A stretch of 64,000 nucleotides of DNA from Mycobacterium triplex (GCF_000689255.1 NZ_HG964446.1:2346012-2410011), one strand, 5' to 3'. Counted from the first letter of the stretch, positions 37,475 to 46,086 are shown. The notes: generated by a model not told the origin, from the sequence alone. Numbers and translations: made by a program.

Positions 37475-38038
37475 GTGCCCTCGATGATGACCACGCTCGA
37501 CGGGTTTCCCGTCCCGGTGCGCGTGTCCGGTCCTGAGAAGGGTGTCGTCGTCGTCATCCTCGGCGATGAGCAGCGGGAGTTGGCCGCCTATGACGCGGTC
37601 TGCGAGCGCCTCCACACCGCGTCGCTGCGCACCATCGTCATCGGCCTGGACCCGCGGCTGACCCCGAAGTCGGTGATCGGCATTCTCGACGGCCTGGGCG
37701 TCGGCTGGGCCGTGGTGGTGGGCGACCGCGCCGGCGGCGACATCGCCTGGGAACTCGCGGCGACCAAGCTGGGCCGATTCGTCGGCCTGGTCGTCGTGGA
37801 CCGCGGTCATCCGTGCGTGGCCGACGTCAACGGCGTGGTTCGCGACGGCCACTGCCCGCCGGTCGAGATCGGCACCACGGTGCTGGTCAGCACGCCGGGC
37901 GGCCGGACGGTCGCCCGCAACAGCCAGCGGTTCGTCTACGCCGACTACCGCAGCGTGGACATGCTCGGACGGCGCAGTGCCCAGGAGTCGACCGCGCAAC
38001 TGGCAGCCGAGATCGTCTTGCGCACCAGCACCTGGTAG
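37475..38038 (+). CDS. Alpha/beta-hydrolase-fold-like protein lacking the nucleophile
   Basis: A 187-residue protein that follows the first half of an alpha/beta-hydrolase: PVPVRVSGPEKGVVVVILGDEQRE then LRTIVIGLD, and a nucleophile elbow AVVVGDRAGGDIAWELA. In a true hydrolase the elbow is GxSxGG; here the Ser is Arg, and no second catalytic half follows. It is likely a non-catalytic member or a degenerated one. Start options are the GTG at 37475 and ATGs at 37484 and 37487. It lies 68 bases after cobQ, with a 12-bp palindrome between. Confidence 0.65.
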   Translation: MPSMMTTLDGFPVPVRVSGPEKGVVVVILGDEQRELAAYDAVCERLHTASLRTIVIGLDPRLTPKSVIGILDGLGVGWAVVVGDRAGGDIAWELAATKLGRFVGLVVVDRGHPCVADVNGVVRDGHCPPVEIGTTVLVSTPGGRTVARNSQRFVYADYRSVDMLGRRSAQESTAQLAAEIVLRTSTW

Positions 38039-38116
38039 GACCGGGTCGGCGCGCAGTCATAGGGGCGTTGTTCGGCGACAACGTGGTCGCGCAGTCAAGG
38101 AAAGGATGCGTGGGGC

Positions 38117-38872
38117 GTGAACGCCTCTGGAATGCGTCGGCCGGTGATCGGCCTGACCAGTTATCTCGAGCAAGTGCAGTCCGACGGGTGGGACATCCCG
38201 GCGGGATATCTGGGCGCCAACTATTTCGAGGGCGTCATCAAGGCGGGCGGCATCGCGGTGCTGCTGCCGCCGCAGCCGGTGGACCACGACATCGCCGAGA
38301 GCGTGCTCGACCACCTGGACGGGTTGGTGATCACCGGGGGGTATGACGTCGACCCGGCCGCCTACGGCCAGCAACCGCATCCCAAGACCGACGCGCCCCG
38401 CACGATGCGTGACGCGTTCGAATTCGCGTTGTTGCGGGGCGCGCTGGACCGCGGGCTGCCGGTGCTGGGCATCTGCCGCGGCACCCAGATGCTCAACGTC
38501 GCGTTCGGCGGGACGCTGCATCAGCATCTGCCCGACGTGCTCGGACACCGCGGGCATCACGCGGGCTATGGGCGCTTCACCAAGCTGCCGGTCACCACGG
38601 TCGCGGGCACCAGGCTTGCCGGGCTGCTCGGGCCCACCGCCGATGCGTGGTGCTATCACCACCAGGCCGTGGACAAGGTCGGTGACGGCCTGATCGTCAG
38701 CGCCTGGGACGCCGACGGTGTCGTCGAGGGGCTGGAAGTACCCGGGGACGACTTCGTGGTCTCGGTGCAGTGGCATCCCGAGCAGTTCCTCGACGACCTA
38801 CGGCTGTTCCAGGCGATCGTCGATGCCGCGAGCTCCTACGCGTCGAGCACGCGGACCGCGTCTCGCCGCTAA
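38117..38872 (+). CDS. Class I glutamine amidotransferase-like gamma-Glu-GABA hydrolase (Rv2859c-like)
   Basis: A 251-residue peptidase C26 protein, the counterpart of Rv2859c. Family members hydrolyse gamma-glutamyl-GABA or related gamma-glutamyl amides in polyamine use. The nucleophile Cys is in VLGICRGTQMLNVAFGG, and His-Glu are in VQWHPEQFL. The start is the GTG at 38117. In M. tuberculosis this gene lies with glnA4 and aldehyde dehydrogenase genes of the same route; none is present here. Its stop codon interlocks with that of the convergent PPE gene. Confidence 0.87.
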   Translation: MNASGMRRPVIGLTSYLEQVQSDGWDIPAGYLGANYFEGVIKAGGIAVLLPPQPVDHDIAESVLDHLDGLVITGGYDVDPAAYGQQPHPKTDAPRTMRDAFEFALLRGALDRGLPVLGICRGTQMLNVAFGGTLHQHLPDVLGHRGHHAGYGRFTKLPVTTVAGTRLAGLLGPTADAWCYHHQAVDKVGDGLIVSAWDADGVVEGLEVPGDDFVVSVQWHPEQFLDDLRLFQAIVDAASSYASSTRTASRR

Positions 38873-39789
38873 CGGGTCTGCGGCCACTTCGGCGGCTCAC
38901 CGGTTGCCACCAAATGCATTGGCTCGTAACACCAACCGCGGTGCAGGGGGACTGGGCGTGGCGTCTTGGCGATCCAGCTCTGCGGCACCGAAAGTGGCCC
39001 GATCGACGCGGCGCGCGCAAGGCCCGACACCGCATCGCGACTGCGGTTCGGCAAGCGGGACGACAAGATTGCCGCGCTTTTCAGCGCTGCGCTCTTGTTC
39101 CGGGAGTTCAGGTGGTTGATCGCGAAATCCGACGGCGCGCACAGCGAACCGAGCTTCGACAGCGACGACGTCACCGGCGACAGGAACGCATCGAACGTCG
39201 TCGGTGGTGCCGCGCACAGCGCATCGAGAGCGTGGGGAATCGCTGAGATCACTTGCCGGCCAGTCGAAATGACGTCCGGTGCCGCCTTCGGTTCGCGGCT
39301 GCCATGCCCGGAATGCGGCGGTGGTGCGAACGGCGTCACCGTCGCGGCATCGGCGCAGGCCCGGGCATAGGCGTACATCGTGTCGACGTCCTGGGCCCAC
39401 ATCTGGTCGTAATCGCTCTCGGCGTCCGCGATCGCCGGGCTCAATTGGCCCAGACAGTTCGTCTTTGCCAGCCAGGTGCACAGCACGCGGTTGGCCTGGA
39501 TCGCCCCAGGGGGCACCATCGCCGCCAACGCCAGCTGGAAGGCGCCGGCGGCCGACTTGGCCTGAGCGGCCGTCCGCTCGGCTTGTGCGGCAATGCAATT
39601 CAGCCATTCAGGATAGGACGTCGTCCCGGGCTTGAGCTTCGAGGTCACCGAACCACATTGCGCCGCTGCGTTATTCAGGCTCACCGCCAGACCCTCCCAT
39701 GTCGTGGCGGCGTTCATCATCGACCATGAGCCGGGGCCCGAAAACATCAGCCCCGAGTTGATCTCCGGCGGTCGAGCTGCGAAATCCAC
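38869..39789 (-). CDS. Orphan PPE protein, cysteine-rich, PPE-SVP type
   Basis: A 306-residue PPE protein. The GTG at 39789 starts VDFAARPPEINSGLMFSGPG, the PPE signature; the frame extends 43 codons upstream without PPE similarity. The PPE domain is followed by IGPLSVPQSW, the SVP motif. It has eight cysteines (such as QCGSV, LCTWLAKTNCL, SLCAPSD and GWCYEP), unusual for this family. The C-terminus departs from the common RPPxxG ending. No PE gene is adjacent; a single-pass membrane protein lies upstream in the same direction. The stop overlaps that of the convergent gamma-Glu-GABA hydrolase gene. Confidence 0.85.
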   Translation of the reverse strand: MDFAARPPEINSGLMFSGPGSWSMMNAATTWEGLAVSLNNAAAQCGSVTSKLKPGTTSYPEWLNCIAAQAERTAAQAKSAAGAFQLALAAMVPPGAIQANRVLCTWLAKTNCLGQLSPAIADAESDYDQMWAQDVDTMYAYARACADAATVTPFAPPPHSGHGSREPKAAPDVISTGRQVISAIPHALDALCAAPPTTFDAFLSPVTSSLSKLGSLCAPSDFAINHLNSRNKSAALKSAAILSSRLPNRSRDAVSGLARAASIGPLSVPQSWIAKTPRPVPLHRGWCYEPMHLVATGEPPKWPQTR

Positions 39790-39947
39790 TGCTATCTCAC
39801 TTCGAGGGCAGTCGAGCACTGTGAAAACATGAGGTTTCCCTTCAAGACATAGCTGCGAAATAGAACGCCGCGATGGGCCGTCGGGCTTCGCTTCTGTGAA
39901 AGTTGTAACAGGACTCACAACCCCGCCCGGGGCGCAGTGCTGTTCTA

Positions 39948-40430
39948 TCAGCTACGACTTACGCAGAGCAGTGCCAATATTTCGTGATCGCCGCATTCAG
40001 CCGCGGGTGCGCTGGTGTGCACCTCACGGGATTGAAAGACCGTGCCGGCAAACGAAACCGGCAGCACGGACAACAGCGAGTGCGATGCCAAGCGCGGCCA
40101 CACGTCCGGGCGGTCGTGCGTCATCCACATGCTGTGGAACGGCTTCCTTTTGGCCGGTGACACATCCCATGAACTGGCATGTTGCAGGTGGATCGCGGCC
40201 GCGGCTTCGCTATTGGTCTGCGCGTGCCCGGAATTCGGGATCGCCTGCGACCAGGCCGCGGGTTCCGGCAGGGTGGCCGCCGAAAATTGGGACCGCAACG
40301 AAGAACCGGCGATGAGACTGGCGAACAAACCGAGTGCCGCGACAACGGCGATCGCCGGCTGCCACCGCCGAGTGTGACCTGCGCCTCGAATGTTCACAGT
40401 GGCCCGACTGTACCGGACGAACCTGGTCAT
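39948..40430 (-). CDS. Hypothetical single-pass membrane or secreted protein
   Basis: A protein of about 160 residues that I do not recognise. An Arg-rich N-terminus precedes a single hydrophobic segment (IAVVAALGLFASLIAG, about residues 26-41), followed by an outside domain of about 115 residues that ends with CGDHEILALLCVSRS, a Cys pair. The ATG at 40430 is preferred; a TTG at 40487 adds 19 residues. No ribosome site is evident at either. It lies in a lower-GC patch and is co-directional with the orphan PPE, 159 bases downstream. It could be a real accessory gene; evidence is moderate. Confidence 0.5.
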   Translation of the reverse strand: MTRFVRYSRATVNIRGAGHTRRWQPAIAVVAALGLFASLIAGSSLRSQFSAATLPEPAAWSQAIPNSGHAQTNSEAAAAIHLQHASSWDVSPAKRKPFHSMWMTHDRPDVWPRLASHSLLSVLPVSFAGTVFQSREVHTSAPAAECGDHEILALLCVSRS

Positions 40431-40590
40431 CGGTCGGTGCCAGCTGTGAGGTCGATTCGAGTCTGTTGTGTATTTCGATTTGGACAATCGGTGTTTTGAT
40501 TTGCTATGTGCGACCGGCTATCTCGTGTCGGTTCGGGCGTCGATGAGTTCGCACGCCGAACTCCCGCAGGCGCCCAGGGTGAAGCGGGTC

Positions 40591-41724
40591 TCACCCGGCG
40601 AAGACGATCAGCGGGATCGCCATTTCGGCCTCGGTGGCTCCGCCGTGAAACCCGATGAGCCGAGCGGCTTCCGGAGGCTCGCGCTTGGTGGCCAGCACCG
40701 CGGTGTCGCCGGTGCAGATCACGACGACGTCGCCGATGCGCGCCAGATGCGCGGGATCGACCGGTCCGAAGATTCCGGAGGCCACCGCCTGCTCGCGGCT
40801 GTGCACCTCGGCCCGGCCGTCCAGCAGCTCACTCCACGTCGCCTGCACGTCGGTCGCCGCGCCCGGCGCGGTGTGCAGGTAGCGCACCCGCGGCTCACCC
40901 GCGACCACCCGGATTCCCTCGCCGAGCCGATCGTCGGTGTCCAGGTCGATCCGGGCCTGCGGCGGAACGTTGAGACCGCCGTGGTCGGCGGTCACCAGCA
41001 GGGCCGCGTTCGCGGGCAGCGCGTCGACCAGGCGGGTCAGCAGCGCGTCGACCCGTGCGGCCGCCGCATGCCAGTGCGGCGAGCCGATACCGAACAAGTG
41101 CGCGGCGGTGTCCAGCTCGGCCGTGTAGGCGTAGACCAGGCCGGGCGCCGCGCGCAGCTCGTCGATGACCTGCTGGGCGTAGTCGTCGTCGGGGTTGCTG
41201 GGGCGAAAGTCGGCGCCGCGATACGCCGCATCCGTCAGCCCGCTGCCCATGAACAGCGCCGGCAGTACCGCCCGCGCGGCGATCCCGCCTCGCCGCAGCC
41301 GCTCGAACCAGGTCGGCAGCGGCTGCCACTGCGCCGATGGCGGGTCGTCGCGCCAGTAGATGTGGGTGAGCACCCGTTCGGTGCCGGGGACGTTGAGGGT
41401 GAAGCCCAGGATGCCGTGCTCGCCCGGCCGCGCGCCGGTGCCCAGCGACACCAGGCTGCTCGGCGTGGTCGACGGGAAGGTGCTCCTGAGCTGGGTCAAC
41501 CGTCCGACGCCGCCGGCCAGGACCGAGGCGAGCAACGGTGTGCTACTCGCCAATTCCGGCAGCAGGTGCCAGCCCAGGCCGTCCACCAACACGACGGCGA
41601 CCCGATCAACCTGTTCGGCAACCGATTCCGTGACCGCCAACCGGTCGACGGCGTCCGGGACTGCAAGCAGTGCGGCCGCCGCGGGGAGCACGTCGCACAG
41701 CGAACCAAGCGCGGGAGCCGACAT
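40591..41724 (-). CDS. Type I phosphodiesterase/nucleotide pyrophosphatase-like protein
   Basis: A 377-residue alkaline phosphatase superfamily protein. The metal-binding Asp is in VVLVDGLGWHLLPEL, the nucleophile Thr is in FPSTTPSSLVSLGTG, and TADHGGLN carries the later Asp-His. Other markers are GEHGILGFTLN and YTAELDTAAHLFG. Such enzymes cut nucleotide or phosphodiester bonds; the substrate is unknown, and no signal peptide is seen. The ATG at 41724 is preferred over the open frame to 41829. nicT is upstream in the same direction. Confidence 0.83.
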   Translation of the reverse strand: MSAPALGSLCDVLPAAAALLAVPDAVDRLAVTESVAEQVDRVAVVLVDGLGWHLLPELASSTPLLASVLAGGVGRLTQLRSTFPSTTPSSLVSLGTGARPGEHGILGFTLNVPGTERVLTHIYWRDDPPSAQWQPLPTWFERLRRGGIAARAVLPALFMGSGLTDAAYRGADFRPSNPDDDYAQQVIDELRAAPGLVYAYTAELDTAAHLFGIGSPHWHAAAARVDALLTRLVDALPANAALLVTADHGGLNVPPQARIDLDTDDRLGEGIRVVAGEPRVRYLHTAPGAATDVQATWSELLDGRAEVHSREQAVASGIFGPVDPAHLARIGDVVVICTGDTAVLATKREPPEAARLIGFHGGATEAEMAIPLIVFAG

Positions 41725-41748
41725 GGCCCCAGTCTGGCACGGGCACCG

Positions 41749-41782
41749 CGCTCGGCGAGAAACCGCGACCTCGCGCCGAGCG
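41749..41782 (-). terminator. Inverted repeat between nicT and the phosphodiesterase gene
   Basis: CGCTCGGCG (41749-41757) and CGCCGAGCG (41774-41782) form a perfect 9-bp stem with a 16-base loop, downstream of nicT on the minus strand. No T-run is present. It may attenuate readthrough. Confidence 0.35.
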
Positions 41783-41853
41783 TGGGGGTTAATGCACAAA
41801 ATCGCCGAATCTGGGTGCGTAGGCCCCACACTCGACGCGAAGTAGGTGTGAAG

Positions 41854-42996
41854 TTACGGCATGCTCTCGGCGGGCGCGGCCCATCTCTGCTCGAGGCGGC
41901 CGTAGCGCCAGACGAGCAGCGCGACCACCCAGGTAGCCACGAAGATGCCGACGATGACGAAGCCGACGGTGTTCAGGTCGAGGCCGGAAAGCCAGTCCCA
42001 GAACGGGCCCCGCCACCCCAGCTGGCCGGCGAACAGGTCCAGCAGTTCGAGGCTGCCGATCAGCAGCGCGACGACGATCGACAGCCCGGTGATCGTGATG
42101 TTGTAGTAGATCTTGCGCACCGGATTGGAAAACGCCCAGCCGTAGGCGAAGTTCATGAACGAGCCGTCGATGGTGTCCAGCAGACACATGCCGGCGGCGA
42201 ACAACACCGGCAGACACAGGATCGCGTACCAGGGCAGCCCGGCCGCGGCGCTGGTGCCGGCCAGCACCAGCAGGGCTACCTCGGTGGCGGTGTCGAAGCC
42301 CAGCCCGAACAGCAGGCCGATCGGGTACATGTGCCAGGACCTGGTGATCGACCGCGTCAAGCGGCCGAGGAACCGGTTGAGAAACCCGCGGTTGTCCAAT
42401 TGGCGTTCCAGCTCGGTTTCGTCGAATTCGCCGCGGCGCAACCGCAGAAACACCCGCAGGATTCCGACCAGCACGACGACGTTGAGGATGGCGATCAGGT
42501 AGAGGAACACCCCCGAGACGCCGGTGCCGATCAGGCCGGTGTAGCGATGCAGCGCCGAGGAGTCGTCCTCGACCGGCCCGACGATCGCCTTGGCCCCGAT
42601 CGCCAGCAGCATCGCCAGCGTGAACACGACGGTGGAGTGGCCCAGCGAGAAGAAGAACCCGACCGCAAGGGGCCGCTGTTTGTCGCCCATCAGCTTGCGG
42701 GTGGTGTTGTCGATGGCCGCGATGTGGTCGGCGTCGAAGGCGTGCCGCAAACCGAGGGCGTAGGCCGTCACCCCGACACCAATGCCAAAGGCCTTGCCGC
42801 CCACGCTGAGTCGCGCCGGCTCAACGATCAGGAGCAGGGTGAACCAGCCGATGAGATGTAGCGCGACGATGACCGCCAGCATGACTGCCAGGCGCCCCCA
42901 CTCCGCCGTCGTCAGGAAGCCGTACAGCCTGGCTAACCTGCTGCGCGGCGCGGCGAGCTCGGTGGTGGCCACGGCCCCGACTTTAGGGTCGGTCAC
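41854..42996 (-). CDS. nicT: Nickel/cobalt permease NicT (NiCoT family)
   Basis: A 380-residue secondary transporter with eight hydrophobic segments, the counterpart of Rv2856. The NiCoT signature is LGLRHAFDADHIAAIDNTTRK in TM2, which holds the metal-selecting His/Asp residues. Further conserved segments are FFSLGHSTVVF and LGFDTATEVALL. NiCoT proteins take up Ni2+ or Co2+ across the cytoplasmic membrane. It starts at GTG 42996 and is divergent from a Fur-family regulator, with a Nur-type operator 7 bases upstream of its start. Nickel feeds urease or hydrogenase; cobalt would feed the cobalamin genes nearby. Confidence 0.93.
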   Translation of the reverse strand: MTDPKVGAVATTELAAPRSRLARLYGFLTTAEWGRLAVMLAVIVALHLIGWFTLLLIVEPARLSVGGKAFGIGVGVTAYALGLRHAFDADHIAAIDNTTRKLMGDKQRPLAVGFFFSLGHSTVVFTLAMLLAIGAKAIVGPVEDDSSALHRYTGLIGTGVSGVFLYLIAILNVVVLVGILRVFLRLRRGEFDETELERQLDNRGFLNRFLGRLTRSITRSWHMYPIGLLFGLGFDTATEVALLVLAGTSAAAGLPWYAILCLPVLFAAGMCLLDTIDGSFMNFAYGWAFSNPVRKIYYNITITGLSIVVALLIGSLELLDLFAGQLGWRGPFWDWLSGLDLNTVGFVIVGIFVATWVVALLVWRYGRLEQRWAAPAESMP

Positions 42997-43003
42997 GAGC
43001 TGG

Positions 43004-43020
43004 ATGCAAGTGAGTTGCAG
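43004..43020. promoter_or_regulatory. Nur-type operator (TGCAA-N5-TTGCA)
   Basis: ATGCAA-GTGAG-TTGCAG contains a perfect TGCAA-N5-TTGCA inverted repeat. It matches the nickel-uptake-regulator box tTGCaa-N5-ttGCAA known from Streptomyces coelicolor, apart from the outermost base on each side. It lies between nicT and the Fur-family gene, 7 bases from the nicT start. Confidence 0.7.
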
Positions 43021-43077
43021 GACGGCCGTCGACGTCCAGGACTGGCGATCGGCAATGCCGGGCGCAACACTGGACGG

Positions 43078-43581
43078 GTGACGTCCAATCCGTCGGCGCT
43101 CGATCCCGCGGTCACCCAGCGCATCGGCGACTTCCTGCGTGCCCGCGGGTTGCGGCGGATGACCTCACGCATTCAGGTGCTGGCGGTGCTCGAACCCGTC
43201 AACGGACACCTGTCCGTCGCCGAGATTCACCGGCGGGTGCGGGCCGGCCTGCCCGCCGGCGCCCAACCACCCGACGTGGCCACCATCTACCGCACCGTGA
43301 CCACCCTGGTCGAGCAGTCGGTGTTGCATGCGCTGACCCTCGACGGCGGCATCACGACCTACGGGCTGGCGACCGCCCCGCATCACCACGCGGTGTGCAC
43401 GCAGTGCGATTCGATCATCGAAGTGCCCGCGCGCCAGCTCAGTTCGGCACTCGAGCACGCGATGGAGGGCAGTGCGTTCGCCTTGTCGGACCGCGCCGGC
43501 CTGACGTTGCGCGGCCTGTGCCCGCGGTGCCAGCAGGGTGACTCGGCGGCCCGGCGTGCAGGCTCAGCCGAGGCCCAATAG
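43078..43581 (+). CDS. Fur-family metal-dependent repressor (Nur-like by context)
   Basis: A 167-residue Fur-superfamily repressor. The winged helix is MTSRIQVLAVLEPVNGHLSVAEIHRRV and PDVATIYRTVTTL. The dimerisation domain has the His-rich APHHHAVCTQCDSIIEV, and CPRCQQ supplies the second Cys pair of the structural zinc site. Fur relatives sense Fe, Zn, Mn or Ni. The divergent nicT gene and the Nur-type box between them point to nickel. The start is the GTG at 43078; the open frame continues upstream through the operator. It is convergent with mtr, overlapping it by 18 bases. Confidence 0.85.
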   Translation: MTSNPSALDPAVTQRIGDFLRARGLRRMTSRIQVLAVLEPVNGHLSVAEIHRRVRAGLPAGAQPPDVATIYRTVTTLVEQSVLHALTLDGGITTYGLATAPHHHAVCTQCDSIIEVPARQLSSALEHAMEGSAFALSDRAGLTLRGLCPRCQQGDSAARRAGSAEAQ

Positions 43582-44943
43582 CGCGTTCTCCACCACCTCG
43601 GGCAGCGCCGGGTGGATCCAGTACTGCCCGCGGGCCATCTCCGGGGCGGTCAGCCCGAAGCTCATCGCCTGGATCAACGGCTGGATGATCGACGAGGCCT
43701 GATGGCCCATGATGTGGGCACCGAGCAGACGCCCGGTGCCGCGTTCGCCGATGAGTTTGACGATCCCGGTGGTGTCCTCCATCGCCCAGCCGTAGGCGAC
43801 GTCGCCGTAGGCCTGGACCTTCACCGAGATTTTGAAACCCTGTGCAATGGCTTCGTTTTCGGTCAACCCCACGTAGGAGATCTGCGGATCGGTGAACACC
43901 GCGGACGGCACGAAGCGATGGTCGCTGACCGCCATCGCCGCGGTGTCGTCCCAGTCGCACAGCAGGTTGTGCTGCACCACGCGCGCCTCGTGATTGGCGA
44001 CGTGCTTGAGCTGATACGGCGAGGAGACGTCACCGAGAGCGAAAACCCCACGCGCCGTGGTTCTTTGGTACTCGTCGACGACCACCAGACCGTCCTCGAC
44101 GGCGATGCCGGCCTGCTCGAGGTCGAGCTGATCGGCGTTGGAAACCCGGCCGGTCGCGACCAGCATGGCGTCGGCGTTGATGGTGTGGCCGTTGTCGAGG
44201 TGCACCGCGACGCCTGAGCCCTGGCTCTCGGCGCTCACCACATTGCGGTGGGTGTGCAGTTCCCATTTGCTCGACGCGATACGGGTGAAGCGTTTGCACA
44301 GGGTGTCGTCGCAGTGCCGCAGCAGGGCGGAGCCGCGGACCACCAGCGTGACCCGCGCTCCCAGCGCGGAGAAGATGTGGGCGAATTCGGCGGACACGAA
44401 GCCGCCGCCGACGATCACCAGATGCTCTGGGAATTCGGCGATTCGCATGATCGTGTCGCTGGTGTAGTAGTGCGCGCCGCACTCGAGGATCGCCGGGGGG
44501 ATCACCGCCCGTGCCCCCGCGGCGATCACCACCTGCTCGGCCGTGAACTCGTCGCCGGCGTCGGTGCGCAGCAGGTAGCGCCCGTCGGCCCGGACCGGGC
44601 CGAACCGGGTGTGCTGCTTGTACACGTCGATGTTGGGTGCGGAGCTGCGATAGTCCTCACCGCCGACCCCGATCGGATCGATGCGTCCGAACACCCGCGA
44701 GACGATGTCGTCCCAGCGCACCCCGTCGAGGTGCGCGTCGATGCCGAAACGCCCTGCGTCCCGGATCGATTGGGCGACCTCGGCGGCGTAGACGAACATC
44801 TTCGTCGGGATGCACCCGACGTTGAGGCAGGTGCCGCCGAAGGTGCCCTGTTCGCAGATCGCCACCCGCTTGTCGGCGAAGCGGTCATCGAGAATGGTGT
44901 TGCCCGAACCGGTTCCGATGATCGCGACGTCGTAGGTCTCCAC
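43564..44943 (-). CDS. mtr: Mycothione reductase
   Basis: A 459-residue flavoprotein disulfide reductase, the counterpart of Rv2855. It reduces mycothiol disulfide with NADPH to keep the mycobacterial thiol pool reduced. The N-terminal FAD motif is IIGTGSGN, the redox disulfide is GGTCLNVGCIPTK, the NAD(P)H motif is VIVGGGFVSAEFAH, and the C-terminal HPALPEVVENALL gives the His-Glu pair at the partner active site. It starts at GTG and overlaps the end of the Fur-family gene. A hydrolase gene precedes it by 4 bases. Confidence 0.95.
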   Translation of the reverse strand: METYDVAIIGTGSGNTILDDRFADKRVAICEQGTFGGTCLNVGCIPTKMFVYAAEVAQSIRDAGRFGIDAHLDGVRWDDIVSRVFGRIDPIGVGGEDYRSSAPNIDVYKQHTRFGPVRADGRYLLRTDAGDEFTAEQVVIAAGARAVIPPAILECGAHYYTSDTIMRIAEFPEHLVIVGGGFVSAEFAHIFSALGARVTLVVRGSALLRHCDDTLCKRFTRIASSKWELHTHRNVVSAESQGSGVAVHLDNGHTINADAMLVATGRVSNADQLDLEQAGIAVEDGLVVVDEYQRTTARGVFALGDVSSPYQLKHVANHEARVVQHNLLCDWDDTAAMAVSDHRFVPSAVFTDPQISYVGLTENEAIAQGFKISVKVQAYGDVAYGWAMEDTTGIVKLIGERGTGRLLGAHIMGHQASSIIQPLIQAMSFGLTAPEMARGQYWIHPALPEVVENALLGLG

Positions 44944-44947
44944 GCCG

Positions 44948-45964
44948 TCACCCCTTTCCGAAAGCTGCCGGGGCGTCGGTGTCGGCGGGGCGCAGGTAGC
45001 CGTCCAGCCAGCTATCCAGTTCCCGGTAGGCGAGCGCGCGCGGCCCCTCCAGGGAGAGGAACACGTCGTGCTTGGCGTCGGCGACCGGAACGACGGTGCT
45101 GCGGTTCCCGATGCAGCCGGCCCAGCGGGCGATCTGGGTGACGTCGAGAACCGCGTCGCCGCGTTGCATCGACATCGGGTCCGCCGTTTCGGGCACGCTG
45201 TGGTCCGAACGCAGAATCAGGTTCGGCACCCCCACGTCGAGGCCGCGGTGCAGCCGGGCCTGGCCGCGGCGCACGGCGTGCAGCCACCCCGCGGTAATGG
45301 GGAAGCCGCCCAACGGTTTCCATTCCAGGTTGTAGTCGAACTCGCCGTCGTAGTCGCGGTGCAGGGTGGTGCCGTAACCGCCCTTGCTGGTGCCGCGCAA
45401 CACGGCTTTGGAACGCACGCGCGACAGGCCGGCGATCATCGCCGAGGTCAATCCCAGGCGCAGCACCGCCGGGCCGTGCAGATCCAGGAACGGACTGTTG
45501 AGAACCAACCCGCCGATGCCGGCGTGTGCCGTCGCGTCACGCCGGCGCAGCCGGTCCAGCCACAGCGGCACGATCAGCCCGCCGGCGGAATGGCCGTACA
45601 TCAGGACCGTGACGTCATGGGCCTGTTCGCCGATGACGGCCAGCGCGCGTTCGAGTTCGGTGTCGTAGTGGGCGAGATCGGTGATGAAGTGCGGGGTTTG
45701 GCCGTCGCGCCGGGAGCGCCCGCACTTCTGCATGTCCAATGCGTAGAAGGTGAAACCGCGGTTTGCGAAGTGATCGGCCAGCGCGGTGTTGAAGAAGTAG
45801 TCGGTGTAGCCGTGGACCGTCAGCACCGCGTGCTCGGGGCCGCTGGGCTGTGGGCCGCGCCGGATCAGGGTTGCGACGATGTCGCCCTCGCCGGCGGGAT
45901 CGGGTCCCAATGCGATGGTGTACTGCCAGTAGCCAGGCAGGACGTCGGGGACCCAGCCAGTCAC
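44948..45964 (-). CDS. Alpha/beta hydrolase (serine aminopeptidase S33-like)
   Basis: A 338-residue hydrolase, the counterpart of Rv2854. It shows VLTVHGYTDYFFN for the oxyanion region, LMYGHSAGGLIVPLWL as the nucleophile elbow, an Asp near LRSDHSVPETAD and the His in ADAKHDVFLS. The family covers monoacylglycerol lipases and esterases; the substrate is unknown. It starts at GTG and reads into mtr with a 4-base gap, so the two are probably cotranscribed. Its 5' end is divergent from mqo. Confidence 0.85.
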   Translation of the reverse strand: MTGWVPDVLPGYWQYTIALGPDPAGEGDIVATLIRRGPQPSGPEHAVLTVHGYTDYFFNTALADHFANRGFTFYALDMQKCGRSRRDGQTPHFITDLAHYDTELERALAVIGEQAHDVTVLMYGHSAGGLIVPLWLDRLRRRDATAHAGIGGLVLNSPFLDLHGPAVLRLGLTSAMIAGLSRVRSKAVLRGTSKGGYGTTLHRDYDGEFDYNLEWKPLGGFPITAGWLHAVRRGQARLHRGLDVGVPNLILRSDHSVPETADPMSMQRGDAVLDVTQIARWAGCIGNRSTVVPVADAKHDVFLSLEGPRALAYRELDSWLDGYLRPADTDAPAAFGKG

Positions 45965-46086
45965 CAGGCCAGCTTAGCGTGGCGGACGCTTTTGCTGGTG
46001 GCAGCCGGGTTCAAGTCGTTTCGGCCGCGCCGGTCGGGATAACCTGAGGACCGGCCGCCCACGGCGAGGAAGGACCGGCATTTTCG

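Noticed and set aside
40468..42861. A 797-codon open frame on the plus strand
   Set aside because: It lies opposite the phosphodiesterase and nicT genes. The predicted protein is low-complexity and has no recognisable motif.
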